Both the position numbers and the translations under genes were made by a program. The notes beneath the pieces were generated by a model that did no database searches, had not been told where the DNA came from, and worked only from the letters and a program-made list of their open reading frames with translations. 64,000 nt of DNA, taken from positions 124,001 to 188,000 of the forward strand of contig NZ_JAKRGH010000007.1 in assembly GCF_022347565.1 (NCBI RefSeq). The letters are read 5' to 3'. The number at the start of each line of letters is the position of its first letter. The stretch's first letter is position 1. Of this stretch, positions 27,486 to 36,268 are shown one piece after another. This DNA comes from Vibrio sp. Of7-15. GTDB taxonomy: Bacteria > Pseudomonadota > Gammaproteobacteria > Enterobacterales > Vibrionaceae.

Positions 27486-28797
27486 CTTGCCCCCTTTGCT
27501 CTGGCTGTGCAGCATGATAAGGGCAGGCTTTTTGTGCTATGTGTGCTTCAAAATCGTCACGGAAGTATTTTAAGGCACTTTGTAATGGTTCTATGGCTCC
27601 AGGAGCAAGAGCGCAAAACGTCGTGCCGGGAGCAATAAATGTACATAAATCATCCAGTTGTTTAAGATCATCTGGCTCACCATTTCCTTGCTCTATTTTT
27701 TGCAGCAGTTGTTCAGCCCAAGGGAGGCCATCTCGGCATGGCGTGCACCAGCCGCACGATTCTTGTGCAAAAAAGCGCACTAAATTCAGAACCATCGCAA
27801 TGGGACAAAAACGATCGTCTAATACAGTAATTGTGCCCGTTCCCATTCGGCTACCTTGCTTGGCTATTTCGTCGTAGTCCATGGGAGTATCAAGGTGCTG
27901 AGTCAGTAAAAAGTCGGTGGAGCCTCCACCGGGTAAGCAACCTTTAAATTGGAAGCCTTCGCACATTCCCCCTGCGTGAACTTCAATGATTTCTCCAAGT
28001 GGTGTACCCATTGGTAGTTCCCATAAGCCTGGCTTATTGACTCGTCCACTGACGCCAAAAATTTTGGTGCCTGCGTCTTCGCATAACCCGAGAGATCGAT
28101 ACCATTCGACACCAAAATTAATAATATGTGGTAAGTTACAGTAAGTTTCGACGTTGTTTACTACCGTTGGTTTACCCCACAATCCAACAACCTGAGGAAA
28201 AGGTGGCTTTGCTCTGGGTTTAGCGCGTTTTCCTTCTAAGGAGTTGATTAAGGCGGTTTCTTCACCGCAGATATAGCGTCCAGCGCTGGAATGAATGTGA
28301 ATATCAAAGCTAAAGTCAGTACCGAGAATATTTTTTCCTAGTAGGTTACTGTCGTGGCACTCTTGCAGGGCATCTTGTAGCCTTTGCTCGGCTTGGTAAT
28401 AATCGCAACGAAGAAAAATGTAGCCAATGTCGGCATCTAATGTAAATGCGGCGATGATCAACCCTTCTATGATTTGGTGAGGGGTTTGTTCAAGTAACCA
28501 GCGATCTTTGAATGCCCCAGGCTCCATTTCATCGCCATTAACGATTAAATATTTAGGGTGAGGAGCATCGTCACCTTGAGGAACAAAGCTCCACTTAAAT
28601 CCAGTGGGAAACCCTGCGCCCCCTCGACCTCTTAGCTTAGATTGGGTGATTTGCTCTAGTAATACTTTTGGATCTTGCGTTAATGCTTTTTCAAGCCCCT
28701 CGTAACCACCATGCTCTTGGTAGTGAGCTAAGCGCCAACAGTTAGGGTCGTTGGTAATGAAGCGAGTTAGTGGTGTTGTTGGCAGTGGGGCAGTCAT
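27478..28797 (-). CDS. nuoF: NADH-quinone oxidoreductase subunit F (FMN, NADH binding)
   Basis: A 439-residue flavoprotein that accepts hydride from NADH. The glycine-rich NADH/FMN loop GRGGAGFPTGFKWSF, the FMN contact NGDEMEPGAFKDRWL, the GRYICGEETALINSLEG motif and the N3 [4Fe-4S] motif ESCGWCTPCRDG (with a distal Cys in APGTTFCALAPGA) are intact. It overlaps nuoE by 4 bp. Confidence 0.98.
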   Translation of the reverse strand: MTAPLPTTPLTRFITNDPNCWRLAHYQEHGGYEGLEKALTQDPKVLLEQITQSKLRGRGGAGFPTGFKWSFVPQGDDAPHPKYLIVNGDEMEPGAFKDRWLLEQTPHQIIEGLIIAAFTLDADIGYIFLRCDYYQAEQRLQDALQECHDSNLLGKNILGTDFSFDIHIHSSAGRYICGEETALINSLEGKRAKPRAKPPFPQVVGLWGKPTVVNNVETYCNLPHIINFGVEWYRSLGLCEDAGTKIFGVSGRVNKPGLWELPMGTPLGEIIEVHAGGMCEGFQFKGCLPGGGSTDFLLTQHLDTPMDYDEIAKQGSRMGTGTITVLDDRFCPIAMVLNLVRFFAQESCGWCTPCRDGLPWAEQLLQKIEQGNGEPDDLKQLDDLCTFIAPGTTFCALAPGAIEPLQSALKYFRDDFEAHIAQKACPYHAAQPEQRGQDD

Positions 28798-29318
28798 GAT
28801 TTGTGCCCTTCTAACTCATTAAGGATTTGTACGGTGGCTTGATCATCGAGTTGCTCGTAGAGGTGCTGGTTGACCAGCATGACAGGGGCTTTGTCACATG
28901 CACCTAAGCAAGGTAATGGGATGAGAGTGACACGATGATCGGCGGTTGTTTCCCCTGGTTGGATGTGTAAGGTGCGACTAATACACTGCTGAATAGATTT
29001 ACTGCCCATGATTTCACAGCTAATGCCATTACAGGGGTGCAGAATAGTGTTGCCGACTGGGGATCGAAAAATGAGGTTATAAAAAGTGGCGACAGAATCA
29101 ATATCTGAATGAGGGATATTGGTGTATTGCGCTAGTGCATCTATGCAGCCATCACTGATCCAGCCACGGTGTTTTTGCATAATTTTGAGTGCATCAATGG
29201 TGATCCCAGACGGATAAGGTGTATGTTGAAGGAGCTTATCAATACTGTATTTTTCAATGTCACTGAGCTCAACCTTGCAGTTGGTTGGTATAAGCTGTGA
29301 TTCATGAGGCGCTGTCAT
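28794..29318 (-). CDS. nuoE: NADH-quinone oxidoreductase subunit E
   Basis: A 174-residue thioredoxin-like subunit holding the [2Fe-2S] cluster N1a. Cysteines are in LHPCNGISCEIMGS (two) and CLGACDKAPVM (two), the standard spacing. The N-terminal helical part carries ALKIMQKHRGWISDGCIDALAQ. It starts 18 bp after nuoCD. Confidence 0.96.
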   Translation of the reverse strand: MTAPHESQLIPTNCKVELSDIEKYSIDKLLQHTPYPSGITIDALKIMQKHRGWISDGCIDALAQYTNIPHSDIDSVATFYNLIFRSPVGNTILHPCNGISCEIMGSKSIQQCISRTLHIQPGETTADHRVTLIPLPCLGACDKAPVMLVNQHLYEQLDDQATVQILNELEGHKS

Positions 29319-29336
29319 TGATTATTCTCCTTACTG

Positions 29337-31130
29337 CTATCTGTCGACATCGGCCATGACAAAGTCGATACTGGCGATGATCACAATTAAGTCCGCGACG
29401 AGTAATCCTCGCGCCATGGATGGGATCATTTGTAAATGTGCAAACGAAGGGGTTCGGATTCGAGTTCGATAACTGGAACTGGAACCATCGCTGAATAAGG
29501 TATAGCTGTTCATTCCTTTGGTTGCTTCGACAGCAAAGCAGGACTCTCCTCTTGGCATAACCGCTCCCCAACTGACATTAAGAAAATGCTGAATCAGTGT
29601 TTCTATATCGTGTTTACTATTGTGGTTTACAGGAGGGGTGGTCGCTGGATGATTGGCTTTATAGCTGCCTTCTGGCATGTTATTGATGCATTGTTGAATA
29701 ATTCGCAGACTTTGACGCATTTCTTCGATGCGAAGCTTACAGCGGTCATAAGCGTCTCCGTTATTGGTCAGAGGGACTTCAAAATCGTAGTTGTCGTAAC
29801 CACTGTAAGGGCGTACTTTTCTTAGATCCCAGTTCATGCCTGTTGCACGCAAACCAGCACCAGAAATACTCCATTTCATGGCTTCTTCGGTAGTATATTG
29901 ACCGATCCCGACAGTGCGTTTTTTTAGGATTTTGTTGTTCATGACCATTACTTCATAGTCATCTAGCCGGCTAGGGAAGTAGTCCACGAATTCTTGCATC
30001 ATTTTATCCCAGCCTTTTGGTAAGTCTTGAGCTAACCCACCAATACGGAACCAACTTGGGTGCATACGTGCCCCTGTGATGGCTTCGATGATGCTAAATA
30101 ATTTCTCTCTATCAATGAACAGGTAAAAAATGGGGGATAACTGGCCGGCATCTTGCGCGAATGTGCCAAAAAAGAGCATGTGGCTGAGAATACGAAAGCA
30201 TTCAGCCAACATGACACGAATGCATTCCACCCGCTCAGAGACTTTGATCCCCGCTAATCGCTCAATGGCCAAAATATACGGAAAGTTATTCATTACGCCA
30301 CCAAGGTAATCAATACGATCGGTATAGGGAATAAAGCCATGCCAACTTTGGCGCTCTGCTATTTTTTCTGCGCCTCGGTGATGAAAGCCAATATCGGGTA
30401 CAGCATCAACCACTCGCTCACCATCGAGTTGGAGGGCGATACGAAACACCCCATGAACACTGGGGTGGTTGGGGCCTAAATTGAGGAAAAGGTAATCATT
30501 ATTTTTGCTGGTTTGCTTCATGCCCCATTGTTCAGGAGAAAAGCGCAGCGCCTGTTGTTCTTTTTGTAGCTTTTGCTCATCAATACTAAAAGGATCTTTT
30601 TCAGTGGCTCGGCAAGGAAACTCTTTTCTTAGTGGGTGACCTTCAAAAGTTGGAGGCAATAAAATACGAGTTAGGTTAGGGTGGCCATCGAAAATAATAC
30701 CAAATAAATCCCATGCTTCACGTTCATACCAGTTTGCTGCTGGCCAAAAGTGGCAAATCGAAGTGATATGCAAGTAAGACTTATCAAGTGCTATTTTCAG
30801 TCGTATATCTTGATTGCGATCCATGGAAAGAAGCTGATAAACCACAGTGAAATCTTTAGTGGGTAACTCATCTTTATCCAGTCTTAATCGTTCATCGACG
30901 GCATATAAATCAAATAAAAAATTAAATGGTTGAGAAACGTCTTTCAGCAAAGACAAAATCGGAATTAAATCATCAGGTTCAATCCATAGGGTTAAAATTT
31001 GATCGCATGTTGGTTGATGAATAAAGCTTTTATCTTGCAGGTAACGTTTGAGTTCTGGTAAGCGGTCCCACGTCCGTTTAGTTTTAGGAGAGAGAGGGTG
31101 ATTATCTTTTCTTATGGCCTCAGAAGTCAT
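29337..31130 (-). CDS. nuoCD: NADH-quinone oxidoreductase subunit C/D fusion
   Basis: A 597-residue fused protein. Residues 1-190 are NuoC-like, with [39 protein letters not shown]. Residues 205-597 are NuoD-like: [50 protein letters not shown] and the end signature [28 protein letters not shown]. The histidine and tyrosine that line the quinone headgroup site are in the first and third motifs. Fusion of C and D is typical of many gammaproteobacteria. It starts 3 bp after nuoB. Confidence 0.97.
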   Translation of the reverse strand: MTSEAIRKDNHPLSPKTKRTWDRLPELKRYLQDKSFIHQPTCDQILTLWIEPDDLIPILSLLKDVSQPFNFLFDLYAVDERLRLDKDELPTKDFTVVYQLLSMDRNQDIRLKIALDKSYLHITSICHFWPAANWYEREAWDLFGIIFDGHPNLTRILLPPTFEGHPLRKEFPCRATEKDPFSIDEQKLQKEQQALRFSPEQWGMKQTSKNNDYLFLNLGPNHPSVHGVFRIALQLDGERVVDAVPDIGFHHRGAEKIAERQSWHGFIPYTDRIDYLGGVMNNFPYILAIERLAGIKVSERVECIRVMLAECFRILSHMLFFGTFAQDAGQLSPIFYLFIDREKLFSIIEAITGARMHPSWFRIGGLAQDLPKGWDKMMQEFVDYFPSRLDDYEVMVMNNKILKKRTVGIGQYTTEEAMKWSISGAGLRATGMNWDLRKVRPYSGYDNYDFEVPLTNNGDAYDRCKLRIEEMRQSLRIIQQCINNMPEGSYKANHPATTPPVNHNSKHDIETLIQHFLNVSWGAVMPRGESCFAVEATKGMNSYTLFSDGSSSSYRTRIRTPSFAHLQMIPSMARGLLVADLIVIIASIDFVMADVDR

Positions 31131-31133
31131 CCG

Positions 31134-31775
31134 CTACACCTCATCAGGAGGAGTCAATTTATTCTGTTTGGATCGTGATGGCGTTTTTTCATCCCGTAGG
31201 CTGCGGCAGGCAAAGGCGTCGATTTCTTCGGGAGTGACTTGCCGATTAAGCGGCCGCCGTTGTTTTGGGTAGCCTTCTTTGATGGCTTGTTGCAATAGGG
31301 TTAGGCCATACATTAAAGCTTCTGGTCTTGGTGGGCAGCCGGGAACGTAGACATCCACAGGTAGAAATCGATCGGCTCCTTGCACAACACTGTATACGTC
31401 GTACATGCCACCGGAATTAGCGCAAGAGCCCATGCTGATCACCCATTTGGGTTCTAACATCTGGTTATATAGGTGTTGAATAACGGGAGCCATTTTTAAA
31501 AAAACGGTGCCAGAGATCACAATCAGATCGGCTTCGCGTGGGGTTGCTCTAATGACTTCTGAACCAAATCGGGCGATGTCATGTCGACTGGTAAAAGAGG
31601 TGGCCATTTCAACATAACAGCAAGAAAGTCCGAAATTAAAAGGCCATAACGAATTACTTCGTCCCCATGCGATAAGATCTTCTAACCGAGCCATGAGAAT
31701 GTTTTCTTCAATCACCTTCTCCATACTCTGAGGTTGGATGGCAATTTCGTCAGGTTTTGTTAATTGCCATCGCAT
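31134..31775 (-). CDS. nuoB: NADH-quinone oxidoreductase subunit B
   Basis: A 213-residue subunit with terminal [4Fe-4S] cluster N2, which reduces quinone. The tandem cysteines in LSCCYVEM, the Cys in [11 protein letters not shown] and the one in [12 protein letters not shown] are present. The C-terminal tail (about 185-213) is longer and basic. It follows nuoA by 4 bp. Confidence 0.97.
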   Translation of the reverse strand: MRWQLTKPDEIAIQPQSMEKVIEENILMARLEDLIAWGRSNSLWPFNFGLSCCYVEMATSFTSRHDIARFGSEVIRATPREADLIVISGTVFLKMAPVIQHLYNQMLEPKWVISMGSCANSGGMYDVYSVVQGADRFLPVDVYVPGCPPRPEALMYGLTLLQQAIKEGYPKQRRPLNRQVTPEEIDAFACRSLRDEKTPSRSKQNKLTPPDEV

Positions 31776-31779
31776 CGTT

Positions 31780-32148
31780 TCAGGCTCCTTTTTCAGGCTT
31801 GCCCCAATGGAACGCGTTTTGTTTGATTTCGTAAAACAGCGCGATCAAAAGGGCAATAATAAAAAAGCTACTGGTAAGAAAACCGGGCCAACCAAGTTCG
31901 AGTACTGCTATTGTCCAGAGATATAAAAAAACGGCTTCTATATCAAAAATGATGAATGAAATTGCAACGAGAAAATAATTTACGTTCCAGCGGATATCAG
32001 TATTACCTGCTGAAACAATGCCAGATTCAAAAGGGAGCTGTTTTTTGCGATCTGGCACCTTAGGGTTAAGTAAGTGAGATATCCATAACATGGTGATCGT
32101 CAGTGCTATTACGGCAATGAAGTAAATCACAAACCCTGTAGAAATCAT
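31780..32148 (-). CDS. nuoA: NADH-quinone oxidoreductase subunit A
   Basis: A 122-residue, three-helix membrane subunit. It contains the loop motif [40 protein letters not shown], which includes the conserved acidic residues of the second helix. It is the first true nuo gene, 10 bp after the CBS-domain gene. Confidence 0.96.
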   Translation of the reverse strand: MISTGFVIYFIAVIALTITMLWISHLLNPKVPDRKKQLPFESGIVSAGNTDIRWNVNYFLVAISFIIFDIEAVFLYLWTIAVLELGWPGFLTSSFFIIALLIALFYEIKQNAFHWGKPEKGA

Positions 32149-32158
32149 GGTAGTAAAC

Positions 32159-32590
32159 CTAAACTAAACGGTCATGACCTTCTTCGTACATGGAGTGTAG
32201 CTGGATATCAATGGCTTTTAGAATATCGAGTCGGGTAATGATGCCGAGTAGGACATTATATTCATCCACTACTGGGTACAGTTTCGGCTTAGCTCCTGTC
32301 ATTTGCTGAGCAAGATCCAGCACCGAGCCATCTGGGCTTACGGTGAGAGTCTCCGAACGCATGACATCTTCTACACGGGTGTGAGATTCGTTGAGGTAGG
32401 TCGCCTCAAGCATTTTGATTAGGCAGTCTTGCTGGGATAAAAAGCCGATAACATGTCTGTTTTCGTCAATGACTGGCCCACCAATTTGGTTTGATTGAAT
32501 GAAACGTTCCGTCGCTTCAGCAATGGTCATACTGTATCTAAACGTAACAGGGCGCTTATTCATGTAATCAGAAATCTTAATGGATTTCAT
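32159..32590 (-). CDS. Two-CBS-domain protein leading the nuo operon
   Basis: A 143-residue protein made of two CBS motifs (about 8-62 and 75-130) and little else. Typical CBS turns are visible: ITIAEATERFIQSNQIGGPVIDENRHVIGFLSQQD and SVLDLAQQMTGAKPKLYPVVDEYNVLLGIITRLDI (slightly approximate). CBS pairs usually bind adenine nucleotides and sense energy state. It lies 10 bp upstream of nuoA with no terminator between, so it is almost surely in the same transcript; a role tuning complex I to AMP/ATP or NADH is attractive but unproven. The start is ATG at 32590, with AGGAG 6 nt upstream, not the more distal in-frame codon. Confidence 0.85.
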   Translation of the reverse strand: MKSIKISDYMNKRPVTFRYSMTIAEATERFIQSNQIGGPVIDENRHVIGFLSQQDCLIKMLEATYLNESHTRVEDVMRSETLTVSPDGSVLDLAQQMTGAKPKLYPVVDEYNVLLGIITRLDILKAIDIQLHSMYEEGHDRLV

Positions 32591-32607
32591 ATGGCTCTCC
32601 TGTATCA

Positions 32608-32629
32608 CAATTAGGGCGCATCCTAATTG
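32608..32629. promoter_or_regulatory. Perfect inverted repeat upstream of the CBS-nuo operon
   Basis: CAATTAGG (32608-32615), a 6-bp spacer and CCTAATTG (32622-32629), just upstream of the ribosome binding site of the CBS gene. It may be a repressor operator or a 5' UTR hairpin. No regulator is assigned. Confidence 0.45.
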
Positions 32630-32833
32630 GTAGCATAGGGTGTATTCGTTAAGGTTCTTAAGGTGTAATTGATCTTATTAGAATAAACTTAACGAGGTTT
32701 TTTCACTTTAAAATAGACGCTTTAATTACAAGGTTAGACCGAATTTCTATTTTTGTAGGAGAAAAATTGAAATTCGATCAAGATATTAAAGTGTTCACCA
32801 CAAAAGAAGAGCGGTTAAAGGGCGAATAAGAAA

Positions 32834-33235
32834 TTAGGTGAGTTGCATGGCAGTCATGATTTCATCTGGAATGGGTTGTAGTCGCTTTTGTTTATCCATA
32901 CAGACCATTTCAATATCACCAATAACAGCAGCGCGACTTGAATTTGGTCTCCAGACCTCTTGTCGCCAGAGGGTTTTGTATTTGCCATCTAAGGTCACGG
33001 TGGTTCGAATGTCGCACACTTCAGCAAACTCTACACCATCTTGAAAGGTCATGTTGGCTTTATATACGGCAAAGCCAAGACCTTGTTCATTCCACAGCTT
33101 AGCAAGACGATCACTGTCAATTACGTGTTCACGGGCACGCTCAAAATATTTTAGAAAGTTAGGGTGGTATACCACTCCAGAATGATCGGTATCTTCGTAA
33201 TAAATTTGAACTGGGTGGTGGTATATCTTACTCAT
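32834..33235 (-). CDS. YbgC-like acyl-CoA thioesterase (hotdog fold)
   Basis: A 133-residue hotdog thioesterase of the 4-hydroxybenzoyl-CoA type. The active-site segment is YEDTDHSGVVYHPNFLKYFERARE, with the Asp of EDTDHSG as the catalytic residue. YbgC hydrolyses short acyl-CoAs and is often beside tol-pal, but those genes are absent here. It is monocistronic. It is about 6 kb from the pfa genes, so a role in fatty acid release is possible but not supported by linkage. Confidence 0.85.
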   Translation of the reverse strand: MSKIYHHPVQIYYEDTDHSGVVYHPNFLKYFERAREHVIDSDRLAKLWNEQGLGFAVYKANMTFQDGVEFAEVCDIRTTVTLDGKYKTLWRQEVWRPNSSRAAVIGDIEMVCMDKQKRLQPIPDEIMTAMQLT

Positions 33236-33686
33236 TGTGTATGCGATCCCTTCGAAAACAAAGCATTAATCATATCTCTCAGGCTAAGGCCGCAACAAGG
33301 TGAAACTCACTACTAAGACCACTGTAAATATGGCAGTAGCACTAGGGGGGTAACTCTATGGTGGTGAAGTGTGACATTAAATAAAATGGTTTCTCTCTGA
33401 GTATTCACATGGTGAATTTTTATTCTGCTGTTTTAAATATTTTTAAATTATTATTCGATTCATATTTTGAGGTGGTGAGTGCCAATTTTTGCATTATGCC
33501 AGTATAAAAAACCACCAATAAATACTCATGTGATTGAATAGGCTTTAATGTTAATGATTTGTTTATTATTTGTGCTTTGAGTCACGTTGAGAGAAAGTCA
33601 GTGATAAAGTGCTTAACATTCTCCTTACATTGAGATTATTATTTTGCTCAAGCATTGAACGATCATATATAAAAAGGGAGATTTTA
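33236..33686. other. Intergenic region before the alanine symporter
   Basis: A 451-bp divergent spacer. It contains GGTGGT/ACCACC arms 46 bp apart (about 33471-33516), and a CTCTCAGGC string near 33276 that recalls a glycine riboswitch end, though the rest of that aptamer is not found. No gene is visible. Confidence 0.4.
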
Positions 33687-35231
33687 ATGCAGTCGTTTGT
33701 AGATTTTCTTAATGGGATCATATGGAGCCCAGTACTGATTTACTTGTGTCTAGGCGCAGGGTTGTTCTATTCCATTACAACCCGTTTTGTGCAAGTGAGA
33801 CAATTTAAAGAAATGCTGAGATTATTATTCTCAGGTAAAAGTTCAGCTAAAGGTATTTCCTCTTTTCAAGCGTTAGCCGTTTCTTTATCAGGACGTGTAG
33901 GTACGGGTAACATTGCTGGTGTTGCTGCCGCGATTGGCTTTGGTGGCCCTGGTGCCGTTTTTTGGATGTGGGTTGTTGCATTCTTAGGTGCAGCAACGGC
34001 ATACACTGAATCTGCATTAGCTCAAATTTATAAAGAAGAAGATGAAGATGGTCAGTTCCGTGGTGGCCCTGCTTATTACATTGAAAAAGCAATGGGGCAA
34101 AAATGGTACGCGTGGATTTTTGCTATCGCGACTATCTTTGCTTGTGGTGTGTTACTGCCAGGTGTTCAATCAAACAGTATTGGTAATGCGGTGGAAGCGG
34201 CATTTGGCCCAGGAGAAATGATTGAAACGGCTGTTGGTACTTTTAGCTTTGCGAAGATTGCCACAGGCACAATGATTTCTATCATTCTTGGTTTCATCAT
34301 TTTTGGTGGTGTTAAGCGTATTGCTAACTTCACTCAAGTTGTGGTGCCATTCATGGCATTGGCTTACATCATTATCGCGTTTGTGATTATCCTACTTAAT
34401 ATTGGTCAAGTTCCAGCTATCTTTGCGCTTATTGTTGGCGATGCATTCTCTCCTATGGCGGGTGTCGGTGCAGCAATTGGCTGGGGTGTTAAACGCGGTG
34501 TTTACTCTAACGAAGCTGGCCAAGGTACAGGTCCACACGCAGCGGCGGCGGCAGATGTAAAACATCCTGCTCAGCAAGGTTTAGTGCAATCTTTCTCGAT
34601 TTACATCGATACTTTATTGGTATGTTCTGCGACGGCTTTCATGATTTTAATCACCGGTGCTTATAATGTTCACGGTGGTGGTGAAGGTGTTTTCCTTGTC
34701 CAAAATATAGCCGCTGAAATTGGTGCAAATGGCCCTATGTTCACGCAGATGGCGATTGAAAGCACAATGCCGGGCATTGGTAAGCCGTTCATTGCCTTTG
34801 CTTTGTTCTTCTTTGCCTTTACTACGATTCTTGCGTATTACTACATTGCCGAAACTAACATCGCGTATATTCGCCGTACGGTGAAGCTACCTGCATTAAT
34901 GTTTGCTCTGAAAGTCGTGCTAATGGTTTCTGTGTTCTACGGTACAGTGAAAGCCGCTAATTTAGCATGGGCATTGGGCGATGTAGGTGTAGGTCTGATG
35001 GCATGGCTGAATATAGTGGGCATCCTGATTATTTTCTTCTTATCTAAACCAGCTTTGAAGGCGCTAAAAGATTATGAAGAGCAACAAAAAGCGGGTGTGA
35101 CAGAGTATACGTTTGATCCGGTGAAGTTAGGCATTAAAAATGCGGACTTCTGGGAGAAGAAACTGAAAGCCAGTGGTAAACCACATTCTGGTGAAGTGCC
35201 TAAAGGTGAGCCTGTAAAACCAGTTGCGTAG
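33687..35231 (+). CDS. Sodium:alanine symporter (AGCS family)
   Basis: A 514-residue inner membrane transporter importing alanine or glycine with Na+. Key segments: IWSPVLIYLCLGAGLFYSI (TM1), ALAVSLSGRVGTGNIAGVAAAIGFGGPGAVFWMW (substrate and Na+ site), AYTESALAQIYK, RGGPAYYIEKAMG and KRGVYSNEAGQGTGPHAAAAADVKHPAQQG. The predicted frame begins 26 codons earlier, but AGGGAG at 33675-33680 lies 6 nt before the ATG at 33687, which is therefore the start. A strong terminator follows. It is monocistronic. Confidence 0.95.
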   Translation: MQSFVDFLNGIIWSPVLIYLCLGAGLFYSITTRFVQVRQFKEMLRLLFSGKSSAKGISSFQALAVSLSGRVGTGNIAGVAAAIGFGGPGAVFWMWVVAFLGAATAYTESALAQIYKEEDEDGQFRGGPAYYIEKAMGQKWYAWIFAIATIFACGVLLPGVQSNSIGNAVEAAFGPGEMIETAVGTFSFAKIATGTMISIILGFIIFGGVKRIANFTQVVVPFMALAYIIIAFVIILLNIGQVPAIFALIVGDAFSPMAGVGAAIGWGVKRGVYSNEAGQGTGPHAAAAADVKHPAQQGLVQSFSIYIDTLLVCSATAFMILITGAYNVHGGGEGVFLVQNIAAEIGANGPMFTQMAIESTMPGIGKPFIAFALFFFAFTTILAYYYIAETNIAYIRRTVKLPALMFALKVVLMVSVFYGTVKAANLAWALGDVGVGLMAWLNIVGILIIFFLSKPALKALKDYEEQQKAGVTEYTFDPVKLGIKNADFWEKKLKASGKPHSGEVPKGEPVKPVA

Positions 35232-35265
35232 ATCCCTAGTCAGTTAATATTTATCTAGATGATAC

Positions 35266-35302
35266 AAGCAGCTATATTCTTCATGGGTATAGCTGCTTTT
35301 TT
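35266..35302 (+). terminator. Intrinsic terminator after the alanine symporter
   Basis: AGCAGCTATA and TATAGCTGCT arms with a T-run of six, a strong Rho-independent terminator. Confidence 0.88.
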
Positions 35303-35481
35303 ACCCTCTTTTTAATGTTCTATTTAAGCTTGTCTTATAAATAGAACATTCTTCTTATGAACTATTGACTCTATCAATAAAACCCTCTAAGACTTAAATC
35401 ATGATTCTATATATAAACACGATTAATTTACTGATAATATTGTAAATTAGTGTGGGGATTTTTTTACAGGGGTGTTGTACT

Positions 35482-36177
35482 TTGAGAGTTGTTTTTGCGG
35501 TATTGTCGGTGTTGTTTTTTTCTGCTCCTGTGTTTTCTGAGGAGCCTAAGCCTGTCCACCTTATGACTCAAATTTGGCCACCATATCATTACTATGAGCC
35601 CGTAAATGGTAAATTGGTTGGGCAAAGCATCGAAGTAGTCGAGTGTGTATTTGAAAAGCTGGCTATTCCGTACGAGATCACGGTATTACCTTGGAAGCGT
35701 GCGGAGCGCATGGTAAAGGTAGGTGGCGCTGATGGCTTTTTCTCTGCATCTCAAAGTGATGAAAGGGATCAGTTTGCCCAGCGTTCGGTAGATATTGCTC
35801 CTCAAAATTGGGTTTGGTATACGTTGGTTGATTCAGAGATGTATCCTGAAAGAGAAGATTTTAAAGAAAAAGCGAAGGTGGCAGGGGCGCTAGGATCAAA
35901 TATTCTTTCTTGGTTATATGCTGAAAACTACCAAGTAACCGCGGAAGTGAAAACAACAGAGTCACTTATCAAAATGTTAAAGCTGCATCGAATTGATGCT
36001 TTCATGGGAAATGATTTGGTTGTGGATCAAATGCTAGATGAGTATATCGATGAAGGAGAGGTTGTCACTCATTCTGCCATTAGTATGCCTTTAGGGGTTT
36101 ATTTCTCACACCAATTCCTTGAATCTCGTCCTGACTTTTTGGAACAGTTTAATCAGTTTGCGCAAGAATGCCGTTAG
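35482..36177 (+). CDS. Periplasmic solute-binding protein (SBP_bac_3-like), orphan
   Basis: A 231-residue secreted protein if started at the TTG at 35482. The N terminus RVVFAVLSVLFFSAPVFS-E is a good signal peptide with cleavage near residue 20. The mature part looks like a family 3 amino-acid-binding protein: HLMTQIWPPYHYYEP, VGQSIEVVECVFEKLAIPYEITVLPWKRAE and IDAFMGNDLVVD. An upstream GTG at 35452 is in frame but has no binding site, while AGGGG precedes the TTG by 9-10 nt, so the start is tentative. No permease or ATPase is adjacent, so the partner is unknown; it could feed a chemoreceptor or histidine kinase instead. A related protein lies at 61472. Confidence 0.8.
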   Translation: MRVVFAVLSVLFFSAPVFSEEPKPVHLMTQIWPPYHYYEPVNGKLVGQSIEVVECVFEKLAIPYEITVLPWKRAERMVKVGGADGFFSASQSDERDQFAQRSVDIAPQNWVWYTLVDSEMYPEREDFKEKAKVAGALGSNILSWLYAENYQVTAEVKTTESLIKMLKLHRIDAFMGNDLVVDQMLDEYIDEGEVVTHSAISMPLGVYFSHQFLESRPDFLEQFNQFAQECR

Positions 36178-36268
36178 TCGGAGTTGACTAATTTTTGGTA
36201 TTTTTATTATTTCGTATCTATGATGACAATTAGTTGAATAGAAGGTGGTTGCATTAGGGGTGAAATAA

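Noticed and set aside
27539..27877. Plus-strand frame of 112 codons opposite nuoF
   Set aside because: Antisense to an intact, motif-rich nuoF; a shadow of its codon pattern.
33236..33686. Possible glycine riboswitch before the alanine symporter
   Set aside because: Vibrio alanine symporter genes can carry a gcvT riboswitch and CTCTCAGGC occurs near 33276, but the GGAGAG and GCCGAAGG core elements are missing.
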